This document shows, in pieces, positions 55,239 to 64,000 of a stretch of DNA of 64,000 bases (position 1 is its first letter; each line of letters begins with the position of its first letter). The position numbers and the translations under genes were made by a program. The notes below the pieces were generated by a model. The model saw only the letters and a program-made list of their open reading frames with translations. It had not been told where the DNA came from and searched no databases. The DNA lies in contig CANOQG010000003.1 of NCBI GenBank assembly GCA_947568835.1, forward strand, positions 1-64,000. Reading direction: 5' to 3'. This stretch comes from Protonemura montana (taxonomy: Eukaryota; Arthropoda; Insecta; Plecoptera; Nemouridae).

Positions 55239-56062
55239 AACTATTTTTTTTTTTTCGTAAACTTCTCCTCCAAGTTACAAATCCTAGCCAATCTATCCAT
55301 CTTCATGGGTATTTTGAACTCGTTTTTAAGCGACTAACTTCAAAAGAAATCTACTTTCGAAATACGCTACCAATTGATGCATATTTCTGTGGCTAGGCCG
55401 AGTCCTGGCAATGTTTTTTCGAGTTGCTGCTAGTTCAGGCTAGGTTAGGTTAGGTGATGTTCGGTCAGGTTTGGTAAGGCCTTGTATTCCATGAATTTCA
55501 CCAAATTTTGTACTTTGAGCTTCGTGCGCGTCGGAACGTGATATGATCGGTTCTTTAAGCCACTTCTAAGAAAAATCCTGCGCCGTTACATGGCATCGTG
55601 CTCGTTATATGCAAAAAGGTTACGCTTAAAATTCAGGCTTTACATTCACCACTAGGCGTTATCCTGCGACAAAGCGTGGAACTATTGAGTGAGCCAGGGA
55701 GATTGAAATGTCGATGTAAGTTTAGGTTTGGTTTGATTAGATTAGGTTAGGTTTGGTTTTGTTGGGTTAGGTTATGTTAGGTTAGGTAAGGTCAGTTTGA
55801 GTTTGGTTCCGTTGGGTTAGGTGAGGTTAGGTTTGGCCTAATATTTGTCGAATTTCAAAAGTTAGGTTAGATTAGGTTTGAAATGGTCTATATTCATTGA
55901 TATCGAAGCTTTTCTCAATGCCCTGCCTTAGAAGTGCCTAGAAGTTACCTTTGCAAGATCTGACTCACCAGAAATGTTCACGTTTTACTCGTTTTTCCCG
56001 TTCGTCATAAAACGTGAGGTTGACCAAGCACGTTGAGTTACACAGGAACCGCTGAAAACTTT

Positions 56063-56180
56063 GTCAACGGCCATACCATGTTGAAAACACCAGTTCTCGT
56101 CTGATCACCGAAGTTAATTAACTTCGGGCGTGGTCAGTACTTGTTTGGGTGACCGCTTGGGAACACCACGTGCCGTTGGC
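56063..56180 (+). pseudogene. 5S rRNA copy, degenerate
   Basis: 118 nt with changes in the internal region (cgtctgatc; gttaattaacttcggg; acttgtttggg). A T tract is present. This is the last 5S gene before the degraded Gypsy. Confidence 0.65.
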
Positions 56181-56611
56181 AACTATTTTTTTTTTTTTTT
56201 TCGTAAACTTCTCCTCCAAACTGCAAATCCTAGCCAATCGATCCATCTACATGGGTATTTCAAAATAGTTTTTAAGCGAGTAACTTCAAAAGAAATCTAC
56301 TTTCGAAATACGCTACCAATTGATGCATATTTTTCTGGCTAGGCTGAGTCCTGGCAATGTTTTTTCGAGTTCTTGCTAGTTCAGGCTGGGTTAGGTTAGG
56401 TGATGTTCGGTCAGGTGTGGTAAGGCCTTGTTTTCCATGAATTACACCAAATTTCGTACTTTGATCTTCGTGCCTGTCGGAACGTGATATTATCGGTTCT
56501 TTAAGCCACTTCTAACAGTTATCCTTCGCCGTTACATGGCATCGTGCTCGTTATATGCAAAAAGGAAACTTTGCCCAATAACTTTTGAAAATGCCCGGCA
56601 CCTCCACCATT

Positions 56612-56921
56612 TGTTACAACCAGAATTTAGATTGTTGCTTATGCTCGGCCGAAAGATCTCGCTTGGCAATGTGAGAGGTCGTAACTTGCCGGGATATAAT
56701 TTAGATTCTCTCTGGAAAGAAAGGAATATAATAATTTGCTCACCAAATCCGTATTACACAATCAGGACTGTTCAACCCTGGAGCTGGTTTCTCTCTGATG
56801 CACTTCCTGACCACATGAATACAGCTGGGCCATCTGGATATTGCTGATGCATTCCGTGCACATTCCTACCTGCACGCGACAGCTCACCTAAACACCAACT
56901 GCAATCATGCAGTTCGCAACA
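56612..56921 (-). repeat. LTR of env-less Gypsy
   Basis: 310 bp, TGTTACAACC...TTCGCAACA on the plus strand. The polypurine tract (ttcccccacctt, 56922-56933) is on its right and a primer-binding-type sequence (gcccggcacctccacca, 56593-56609) on its left. Having internal sequence on both sides means this LTR lies between two copies or marks a recombination product. No second LTR lies within the window. Confidence 0.75.
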
Positions 56922-57099
56922 TTCCCCCACCTTAGATGAAATCGTCCCGATTTGAGGAACAGTTACATCCAAAAACAAGGGGGGAAAAGTTACTCAGAAA
57001 ATGCACCCCAAAGTCATCGTCCCACCAAGCACGTTCCTTTGTTTATTTGCTTTGTTTCCACATGTACCACGTCCTTGACCCATCTGGCCCCTTTCTTTA

Positions 57100-59640
57100 T
57101 CTCAACCTCTTAATTCACATCAGAGACTCACCGCACCACTCGAAATGGTCCATGGAACCTCTGCTGCAACTTATCACTGCAACCAACTTTACGTGTCGGG
57201 GAGTACACCTTCACCAGCTGACCTGCCGCATAGGTCACTTCCCTTCGTGTTGAATCTAACCTAGCTTTCTGTTTGACCTGGGCTAGCTTGAACCGCTTGG
57301 ACACCAACCCTCGAGCCTTTCCCAGTTTCTCCAACCTTTGTTCGGCCTCCTCACATAGACCATCATCTTCACCCAGACCCTGATCAATTGGCAATACAGC
57401 CTGGTAGCCATAGACCAGGTAGAATGGCGCAAATCTTGTCGTCTCCTGTATCGCTGTGTTGTACGAAAACGCAAATGCCTTCACATACACGTCCCAATCA
57501 TTGTGTGATGACGACACTTAGTTTGACAGCATCTGCACCATAACTCCATTGAAATGCTCTACCAGACCGTTACACTGTGGATGATAGCTAGTTGTGAACG
57601 AGCTCTTTAAGAGGTAAGAGGTAAGAGGTTAAGAGGTCTTTGACCAGATTCGACCTGAAAACTTGACCCCTGTCACTCAAGATCTCCCGAACACAGCCAT
57701 GCTGGAAGATGACTTCCTCTATGTGGAAGTCAGCCACGACACTGGCATTTCCCGCAGGAATCGATCTCGTCATGCACCACTTCGTATGGTAATCCGTACA
57801 ACGGATTATAAATGTGTGACCCCGCAGAGTTCGACGAAAAGGCCCCAGGTAATCTATCCCGCGCCTGACACGAAGGGCAACTGCGCACATACCGTTCCGT
57901 CTCCACCCTCATCCCTTACCAGAAAAAACACTCCTTGACTTTGCCAAACGTCTTCAAAAACCCCAAATGGCCTTTCCCAACCTCGTCAGCGTGAAGCCCA
58001 CTCAGCACCTCATTCTTAAGCACCTCTGGTACCACCAATACCTTTGTCTCCCCCATGTACTGAAAGTTCTTCTTGTACCAGATATCCCCTTCCATCATGT
58101 AGCTGAGCGTTTGATGCCTCACCCTATTATCTGCCTGATCAGGATTCTCCATAGCTGCCTTTAACTTCTTCAGATGCACATCCCTCCTTTGAAGATCAGC
58201 CCCATCCTCCATGTCTATCGTGAACAACCCCATCTGCATCTCGTCTGCTAACCCCTCCTCCTCTTGGTCAGATGACTCATTTCTGACTGGATACCGAGAT
58301 AAACAATCCGGACCTGCGTGAAGTGGCCCTGACTTGTGATAGATCTTGAAATCATAGTCCTGCAGCGTGATGGTCCATCTCGCCAATCTTCCCCCTACTT
58401 CAGTGTTCTTGCCCAGCCAGTAAAGCGAATGATGGTCCGTAACCACTTTGAATTTCGCTCCGCAGAGGTACGGTCTCCAAACTCCTATCTCCCAAATAAT
58501 GCCTAGACATTCCTTGTAAGTCGTGTTGTATCGACGTTCTGCATCCGATAATTTCCTTGACTCATAGCAGACCAGATGCAACCCGTCATCAAATTGCTGC
58601 ATCAAAATCGCCCCCATTCCATAGTTTGATGCGTACGTGTGCATCTCCATCTCCGCTGACGGTGAAAAATGGCAAAGTAGCGGCGCCGAAATCAACCTTG
58701 GTTTTAATGTCTCGAACGCCTCCTCCTGCTCTTTTCCAAAGACAAACTCCTCGTCAGAACACCCCCTTCCTCGTCAGATTCTTCAACGGCATCGCTATAT
58801 CCGAGAAATTCTGAATGTACTTGCGATAGAAGTTAGCCAGTCCCTAGAACGAACGCACCCCTCTCACCGACCTCGGTACCGGAAAATCAGCCACCGCTGC
58901 TATTTTCTGAGGATTAACCCTCGCCCCTTCCCTGCTCACCACGTGGCCCAACACTCTGACTTCCCTCTGACCGAACGCACACTTCCCCGGATTGAGGGTG
59001 AACCCTGTCTCCCGCAACCCCTGCAAAACCTCCCTCAACCTCGCCAAGTGTATGCCAAACGTGTCCCCTATAACGAAAACGTCATCAAGGTACACCAGAC
59101 AAGAACTCCACTTCAACCCTGCCAATGCTCTGTCCATACTCCTTTGGAAAACCCCACTCGACACGCCGAGGCCAAATGGTAACACCTCAAAAGAAAACAA
59201 CCCCTGACTCGTTATGAAGGCCGTAACATCTTTCGACCTTTCCGCCATCGGTATCTGCCAAAACCCAGAGAAAAGATCCAGCGACGTGAAGTAAGTGGAG
59301 CCATTCAGGTAGCTCAAGAAGTCGTCAATCACTGGTAATGGGTATGAATCCTTCTTGACGACCTTATTGACCCCCCGATAGTCAACCGGGAACCAACAGC
59401 CTCCTGTCTTCTTCTTCACCAGCACCACCGGACTTGCATACGGTGACCTAGACTTTTTAATCACCCCATGCTGTAGCATTTCCACCACCTGCCTCCTAAT
59501 TTCCTCCTTCTGATGCGACACGCGATAAGGTGGTCTATGTACAGGTGTCTCATCCAACAGCTCCAACTTGCTCTCTCCCACCTTCGCCCTACCCACTTGA
59601 CCAAGCGACCACGCAAATAAATCCGCAAACTCTCACTCCT
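57100..59640 (-). pseudogene. Pol of env-less Gypsy, multiply broken
   Basis: Minus-strand pieces in order: 59596-58844 holds the reverse transcriptase (PVDYRGVNKVVKKDSYPLP; catalytic YLDD in SSCLVYLDDVF). A TAG interrupts it at 58844. The piece 58695-57916 has the RNase H (MHTYASNYGMGAIL) and the start of the integrase region. The piece 57912-57588 has the integrase zinc finger (YVRSCPSCQARDR) and core (DYLGPF; LSDRGQVFRS). The piece 57517-57128 has the core end and C-terminal GPFRVVR domain. Pieces lie in different frames, so at least three indels or stops are present. A small duplicated gaggtaagaggt motif near 57610 disrupts the third catalytic region. Confidence 0.82.
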
Positions 59641-60014
59641 CAACTCTCACTCTCAAATTCCTCTCACTCTTATTCACTCTCCTCCTAACCCATCTCCTCT
59701 TTTCCGTCTCGTTACGGGCCCGATCTACACCAGGGTGCCTAGTCTCGAGTTTTCGCATCCACCATGCGAACTTGAACTTCCTCGCATGCCAAGTCCGCAT
59801 GCGGTTTGCTAGATGCGAAAATGGAAGTCTCGAATCCAAATCGCACTGTGCGGATTGACAACCTTACCCTCCCATAGCAACCGCAATAGCGCGATTCAAA
59901 AACGTCATGATAGTGACGTACTAAATAGTCAGCCAATAGGAACGCTTTAAATTTCTCGGCCAAAGTGGCTCTAATTTTCAAACAAGCGGTGACATCGTAT
60001 TGAAAATCGAAAAG

Positions 60015-61089
60015 ATGGCGAAGCAAATTACGGACGACCAAAAGTTTCTAATGTTAGATTTTTTTGAAAGACATCCTCGTATGAATCTACAAAATTTTGA
60101 TAACGACTTTACAAACAAGAAACTGTCAGCTCTATGGGAAGAGCTTACCGAAATTCTGAACGGTGAACTAGGTGCAAAGAAATCGGTTTGCCAGTGGAAG
60201 AGGGTGAGTGGTATTGTTTCTTTCCATTCATTAGTTTACCTATTCGAATTGCTACTAGCGACAATAAGTTCCTATTTACTGATAAATAATGTCCATTATT
60301 CGTCCTGATTACAGTCATGGATAGACATTAAGTCCAATGCAAAAAAGGCTGGAGCCGAGGCAAAGGCAAGCCTGGCAAGGACAGGCGGTGGGCCACCAGG
60401 AAAAAAAGTTAATTCTTTCCAACGGCGCGTTCTTGCCATTGTGGGGAAGACTCTGGTGGAAGGAGATGATAGTGGTGCCCAAGAAGTAGGCATCCCGAAT
60501 GATGTAAGAAAAACACAATATATTTCTGATGATTTTTAGACTCATGTCTACTTTATTTATCCTTAGCACAAGTTTTTCTAAAATATATTTCGATTATCAT
60601 TTTTTGAAATCATTTTGTAAGTAGAGCAATGTTAAGCTTGAGGTAATTTTAAGGTTGGTGAGGAAGAGTGGCAAAATGTTGAACTGCCAGTGGTGGAAAC
60701 CCAAGAAACAACACTCCCCTCAACTTCATGGGTTGGGGGACTGAAAAACGTTGCTACGCAGGCCAACATTATTGTCAACGGTAAGCAATACAAGACACAG
60801 ATTCGTGATTTAGAATATCTTTCAATGTCTTCAAAAGTTACTAAAAAACACAAGTTAAAAATACTAATGAGCGATAGGAAGAAACACATCATACTTACCA
60901 GATTATTAATAATATATTTTTAATTGCATTTCTTTCTTGTTTGCAGTTCCAAGATCCAGTTCGGTTCCACACGCTGTAGCTGCAGCTGAACAGTTTGCCC
61001 GTAACCAGGAGGAAGCCATGAAAATTCAGGAGAGAATTGCCACTGCCCTCGAAACTTTAGTAGGAATTCTACGAGAAAGACCAATCTAG
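60015..61089 (+). CDS. Harbinger Myb/SANT-like DNA-binding protein (4 exons)
   Basis: Proposed exons 60015-60203, 60315-60503, 60654-60780 and 60947-61089. They are joined by GT-AG introns (gtgagt, gtaaga, gtaagc donors) and total 648 bp, 215 residues, with no stop. Exons 1-2 carry the DNA-binding domain (LMLDFFERHPRM; LSALWEELTEILNG; WIDIKSNAKKAG; TGGGPPGKK), the pattern of Myb_DNA-bind_5-type proteins paired with Harbinger transposases. The last exon is a helical C-terminus (AMKIQERIATALETLVGIL), likely for oligomerisation or transposase contact. In the family this protein brings the transposase to the nucleus and to the ends. Confidence 0.85.
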
Positions 61090-61338
61090 TCTCAATCTGT
61101 CGCTTTCAATCTGTCAGTCTCTCCGTAGCTCGCAGTGTCGGTATCTTCGCTGTATATTTGTCTGTAACATCAAACTCTATAAAATAAAATATAAATAATT
61201 AAATAATAAATAAATAATTATAAAATAAAATAAGTGTAGTCTCAATAACAATAGAAATCAATCACAATAAGAAAAGGCAAAGTTAAACTCAAATGTTTCT
61301 TGGGCTATGGTTTAATCACTGTGTAAATACTCGCGTGA

Positions 61339-63059
61339 TTATATGTGAACGCGAATAAGCGTTCCCGCCCTAAGTTGGGGGTTCTGGCCATTAGCGGCAT
61401 CATCACGCTGCTGGGGTTGTGGCAGTTCGAGGTAGTCCAGAACTTCGTCAAGGGGCACACGATGTACCACTGCGATGTTGTGCAGTATGATGCATGAAGA
61501 TACAATTTTTGATGCCATTGGGGGCATATAATGAAGAACGCGGTCCTTTCTGCAGCATCGCCACCTAGATTTAAAGGCTCCATTCAGACGCTCTACGCAA
61601 TTTCTCACGAGCGCTTGTCTCTCATTGAAATTGGCTGATGGTGAGTTTGGAGCCGGATTTGCCACTGGCACCATTAGCCAAGGCTCAAGGGGGTAGCCAC
61701 TATCTCCTAGGAATAATAATAAAAAAATTATATATTAGCACCTACTTTTTAAATATTTAATTGATTTACTTACATAAATTTAAATAAAAAGTATTACTAA
61801 TTAAGGATTGTTAAGGATAAGTAATCCTTTACTTAGCATTTAAAACCCATTTCAAAAATCTTTTGTTAAGAAATAACTTGTCCTAAAGCATTATAAACCA
61901 ACCTATGAGCCAAGAAGATTTGTTGCCTTGCTCATACTGCCTGGCAAGTCCTGCCCGGAGTTGAGAATAGCGCCAGATGAAAGCATCGTGGCTTCTGCCA
62001 GGGTAGTTTGATATAATGTTCAAGACTTTTAATTCTGCATCGCAGACCTATAACACATTTAACAGAATTTTCACTTAGCCCAGAGTAGCATTGCTAACAT
62101 TCTTAGCAAGTAAGCAAACAGGACTAACAAATTTTAACCACACTGTACTAGACTAGAAAGGGGTTATTTCGTACTCACCAATTGAACATTGAGAGAGTGT
62201 TCTCCAAAATGATTAACATAGATGTGTTCAGGGTAAACAGGGTCTAATTTCGGAGGAGGAACGATTGAAACGTGCGTCCCATCGATGCAACCGATGACAC
62301 CAGGAAAATTAAATTTGGTCTGAAATCTGTCGAGAAAAAAAATGTGTTACATTCAAGAAAAAGAAAAACATTGGACAGGGAAAGGGAGAAACGATTGATA
62401 GCTAGCTTTGCAATGATTTAGAAATGAATTGGAATTTGAATTAGAAATAGCTACTAGAAATGAATGTCCTATCATTTCTTCTATGGTCCCATCTAAAGAT
62501 TTTTAAACCCACTTTGCTTTTACTGCAGCTTGCTGTAGTCGGGTGGATGGGAAACGGACCCAAATGCCCAGGAGATTTACGGTCATTGCGTGGCTAACTC
62601 TTCTTATGCACCGACTTGCAGAAGACTGGCTCATCATAAGACTCCTATCGTTAGCTACTGGCATCTGATAACTGCCAGATGCAAAAAAACGAATTGCAGT
62701 CAGCACCTGCAAACAAAATATATTGCTATTAGGTAATCAAAGTTAATGCAAAGTACAAATAAGCTTAATATCCACAATACAAACCTGTTTTTGGTTGATA
62801 AAGTATAAGAAAAATCATTGTAACTTACTTGAACTTCCACAGTCAGACTTGATAGCCTGCGTTGATGCGGCAAGTGCGGTCGTAGATCTTCGATGAGGGT
62901 TCGAATCACGAATTTAGGGAGACGGAAAATGTTTGTGAAACTAACTTCGTCCATTGTAAAAGCATCTATACGAATATTTAATTGTCTCGGGCGCCTCAAT
63001 GCAGCTCTTTCCTCTCTTTCAATGTTGGCAACTAGCTCGAGCGCTTGCCTGGCGTCCAT
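61339..63059 (-). CDS. Harbinger DDE transposase (5 exons)
   Basis: Proposed minus-strand exons 63059-62829, 62706-62509, 62319-62179, 62047-61903 and 61706-61339. All are in phase with GT-AG introns, giving 1083 bp and 360 residues without a stop. Exon 1 starts MDARQALEL and has the helical LPKFVIRTLIEDLRPHL. Exon 2 is the helix-turn-helix-like segment (ALTAIRFFASGSYQ-type and SQSSASRCIRRV). The first catalytic Asp is in GVIGCIDGTHV (exon 3), the second in NYPGRSHDAFIW (exon 4), and the Glu in CVERLNGAFKSRW (exon 5). The second donor (TGG|gtttaa) is the weakest splice call. Family role: cut-and-paste transposition. Confidence 0.87.
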
Positions 63060-63245
63060 GTTTGTTTTGAAATCACATGCGGTTGTCAATCCGTCAGCCT
63101 AACAGCTGGCGAACATTCTCGCATGGGAAGGTCGCATGCGGTTCCAGTTCGCGCGCGGATTCAAATTCGAGACTTGCAATCCGCAACATTTTCATGCGGA
63201 ATTGAAGTTACTCGCATGCGGAATCACTCGAGACTAGGCACCCAG

Positions 63246-63515
63246 CAACCGAAGTACCCGCTCCTCCAGTTGCAACCGCTAGTTTTTTGGATTCTCACTA
63301 CCCTCTGCCAAAAATCAACCCACCCTCTCTTTCTCTGGACATGCCAGCGCAAAGTGCCCTACACGGTCACATATGTAACACCTCGGTCTGTCCCACACTG
63401 ACCTCTGGCAACCCCTGTCCTGTCCCTGGTCTGGCTGAACCTGCTCTGGCCCATAACCACGCCCATCCCCAGTACTAGGCTCCTGTTGCCTCAAAGTCCC
63501 CAGTACTAGGCTCAT
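63246..63515 (-). pseudogene. Gag C-terminal fragment with zinc knuckle (env-less Gypsy)
   Basis: The minus-strand frame has a Gln-rich segment followed by one CCHC knuckle, CYICDRVGHFALAC. It resembles the end of the gag at 38526-39968 (Gln/Gly-rich then CCHC). It adjoins the 31-bp minisatellite on its N-terminal side, where the coding sense is lost. Confidence 0.72.
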
Positions 63516-64000
63516 GTTGCCTCAAAGTCCCCAGTACTAGGCTCCTGTTGCCTCAAAGTTCCCAGTACTAGGCTCCTGTTGCCTCAAAGTCCCCAGTACT
63601 AGGCTCATGTTGCCTCAAAGTTCCCAGTACTAGGCTCATGTTGCCTCAAAGTTCCCAGTACTAGGCTCCTGTTGCCTCAAAGTTCCCAGTACTAGGCTCC
63701 TGTTGCCTCAAAGTCCCCAGTACTAGGCTCATGTTGCCTCAAAGTCCCCAGTACTAGGCTCCTGTTGCCTCAAAGTCCCCAGTACTAGGCTCCTGTTGCC
63801 TCAAAGTCCCCAGTACTAGGCTCATGTTGCCTCAAAGTCCCCAGTACTAGGCTCCTGTTGCCTCAAAGTTCCCAGTACTAGGCTCCTGTTGCCTCAAAGT
63901 CCCCAGTACTAGGCTCCTGTTGCCTCAAAGTCCCCAGTACTAGGCTCATGTTGCCTCAAAGTTCCCAGTACTAGGCTCATGTTGCCTCAAAGTTCCCAGT
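63470..64000. repeat. 31-bp minisatellite in gag region
   Basis: About 17 tandem units (ccagtactaggctcctgttg plus cctcaaagtcc) run off the window end. Two variant sites alternate: ctcctg or ctcatg, and agtcccc or agttccc. The period is not divisible by three and each unit contains a minus-strand TAG in one frame, so continuous coding is not possible. Confidence 0.95.

Larger units (their letters stand above)
52577..56565 (+). repeat. 5S rDNA array right of the Polinton
   Basis: Four plus-oriented units with spacings of 959, 962 and 942 bp. It begins mid-spacer at gatgttcggtcagg and ends mid-spacer at tatatgcaaaaagg, where retroelement sequence takes over. Each spacer has degenerate GGTTA blocks and the conserved ttccatgaattt and cactaggcgttatcctgcga landmarks. 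Confidence 0.9.
59734..63242. mobile_element. PIF/Harbinger DNA transposon, apparently intact
   Basis: 3509 bp with perfect 17-bp terminal inverted repeats GGTGCCTAGTCTCGAGT and a 3-bp CAG direct repeat at both sides (59731-59733; 63243-63245). It carries two convergent genes: a Myb/SANT-like protein (plus) and a DDE transposase (minus). Subterminal regions hold several GCATGCG motifs in both orientations. Inserted within the degraded Gypsy between gag and pol. Confidence 0.93.
56566..64000 (-). mobile_element. Degraded env-less Gypsy element, split by Harbinger
   Basis: A minus-strand Gypsy related to the env-bearing one, with near-identical primer-site and polypurine motifs. From right to left: gag (64000-63246), Harbinger insertion, pol pieces (59640-57100), polypurine tract and LTR (56921-56612). 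Left of the LTR lies not host DNA but another primer site and leader fragment, ending abruptly in 5S spacer at about 56566. Pol is broken by stops and frameshifts. There is no room for env between pol and LTR. Confidence 0.85.

Noticed and set aside
11810-56180. 5S-derived SINEs instead of 5S rDNA
   Set aside because: Copies are in regular ~0.96-kb tandem units with conserved spacers and T tracts, and have no SINE tail or A-rich ends with target duplications.
63470-64000. CRISPR-like array of ~31-bp repeats
   Set aside because: Units are contiguous with no unique spacers, and the genome is eukaryotic. It is a minisatellite.

Overview
This is a stretch of arthropod nuclear genome, with no bacterial or organellar features. 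The evidence is tandem 5S rRNA genes with GGTTA/TTAGG-rich spacers (TTAGG is the ancestral arthropod telomere motif), spliced transposon genes with GT-AG introns, and arthropod-type mobile elements: Gypsy, I-like non-LTR, Polinton/Maverick and Harbinger. I cannot name the species or order. No ordinary host protein gene was recognised. The window is a nested stack of repeats and transposons.

Layout. (1) 1-11280: a 30-bp minisatellite whose minus strand reads as a decapeptide repeat (core CLERLAS), organised into a ~1948-bp higher-order repeat in the middle. (2) 11630-19456 and 52577-56565: one 5S rDNA array of ~0.96-kb units, with 8 gene copies (one inverted), split by insertions. A decayed Jockey/CR1-like non-LTR element sits in a spacer (13.14-17.50 kb). 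(3) 19457-52576: a 33-kb Polinton/Maverick with 125-bp inverted terminal repeats inserted in the 5S array. Its own genes lie at 40.46-51.8 kb: protein-primed DNA polymerase B, packaging ATPase, two conserved unknown proteins, integrase, jelly-roll minor capsid, pVI-like basic protein, major capsid, adenain-like protease and a small minus-strand gene. Several are broken by in-frame TAA codons, frameshifts and a 400-bp MITE. (4) Inside the Polinton, next to its left ITR, is a 20.9-kb minus-strand env-bearing Gypsy retrovirus-like element (19585-40463). It carries gag, pol behind a -1 frameshift signal, and a baculovirus-F-like env with its own splice acceptor. Its 3' LTR holds an intact second Gypsy element (19786-24131, identical LTRs). 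Its env is split by an intact I-like non-LTR element (27235-33382, perfect 12-bp target duplication). (5) 56566-64000: a degraded env-less Gypsy on the minus strand, split by an apparently intact PIF/Harbinger transposon (59734-63242) that encodes a 5-exon DDE transposase and a 4-exon Myb/SANT-like partner. The element runs off the window through a 31-bp minisatellite in its gag region.

Relative order of events, read from the nesting: 5S array, then Polinton (ITRs ~97% alike), then env-bearing Gypsy (LTRs ~98.5% alike), then the second Gypsy (LTRs identical) and the I-like element. Three mobile elements look intact enough to be candidates for current or recent activity: the Gypsy at 19786-24131, the I-like element at 27235-33382 and the Harbinger at 59734-63242. 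All identity values are counts by eye.
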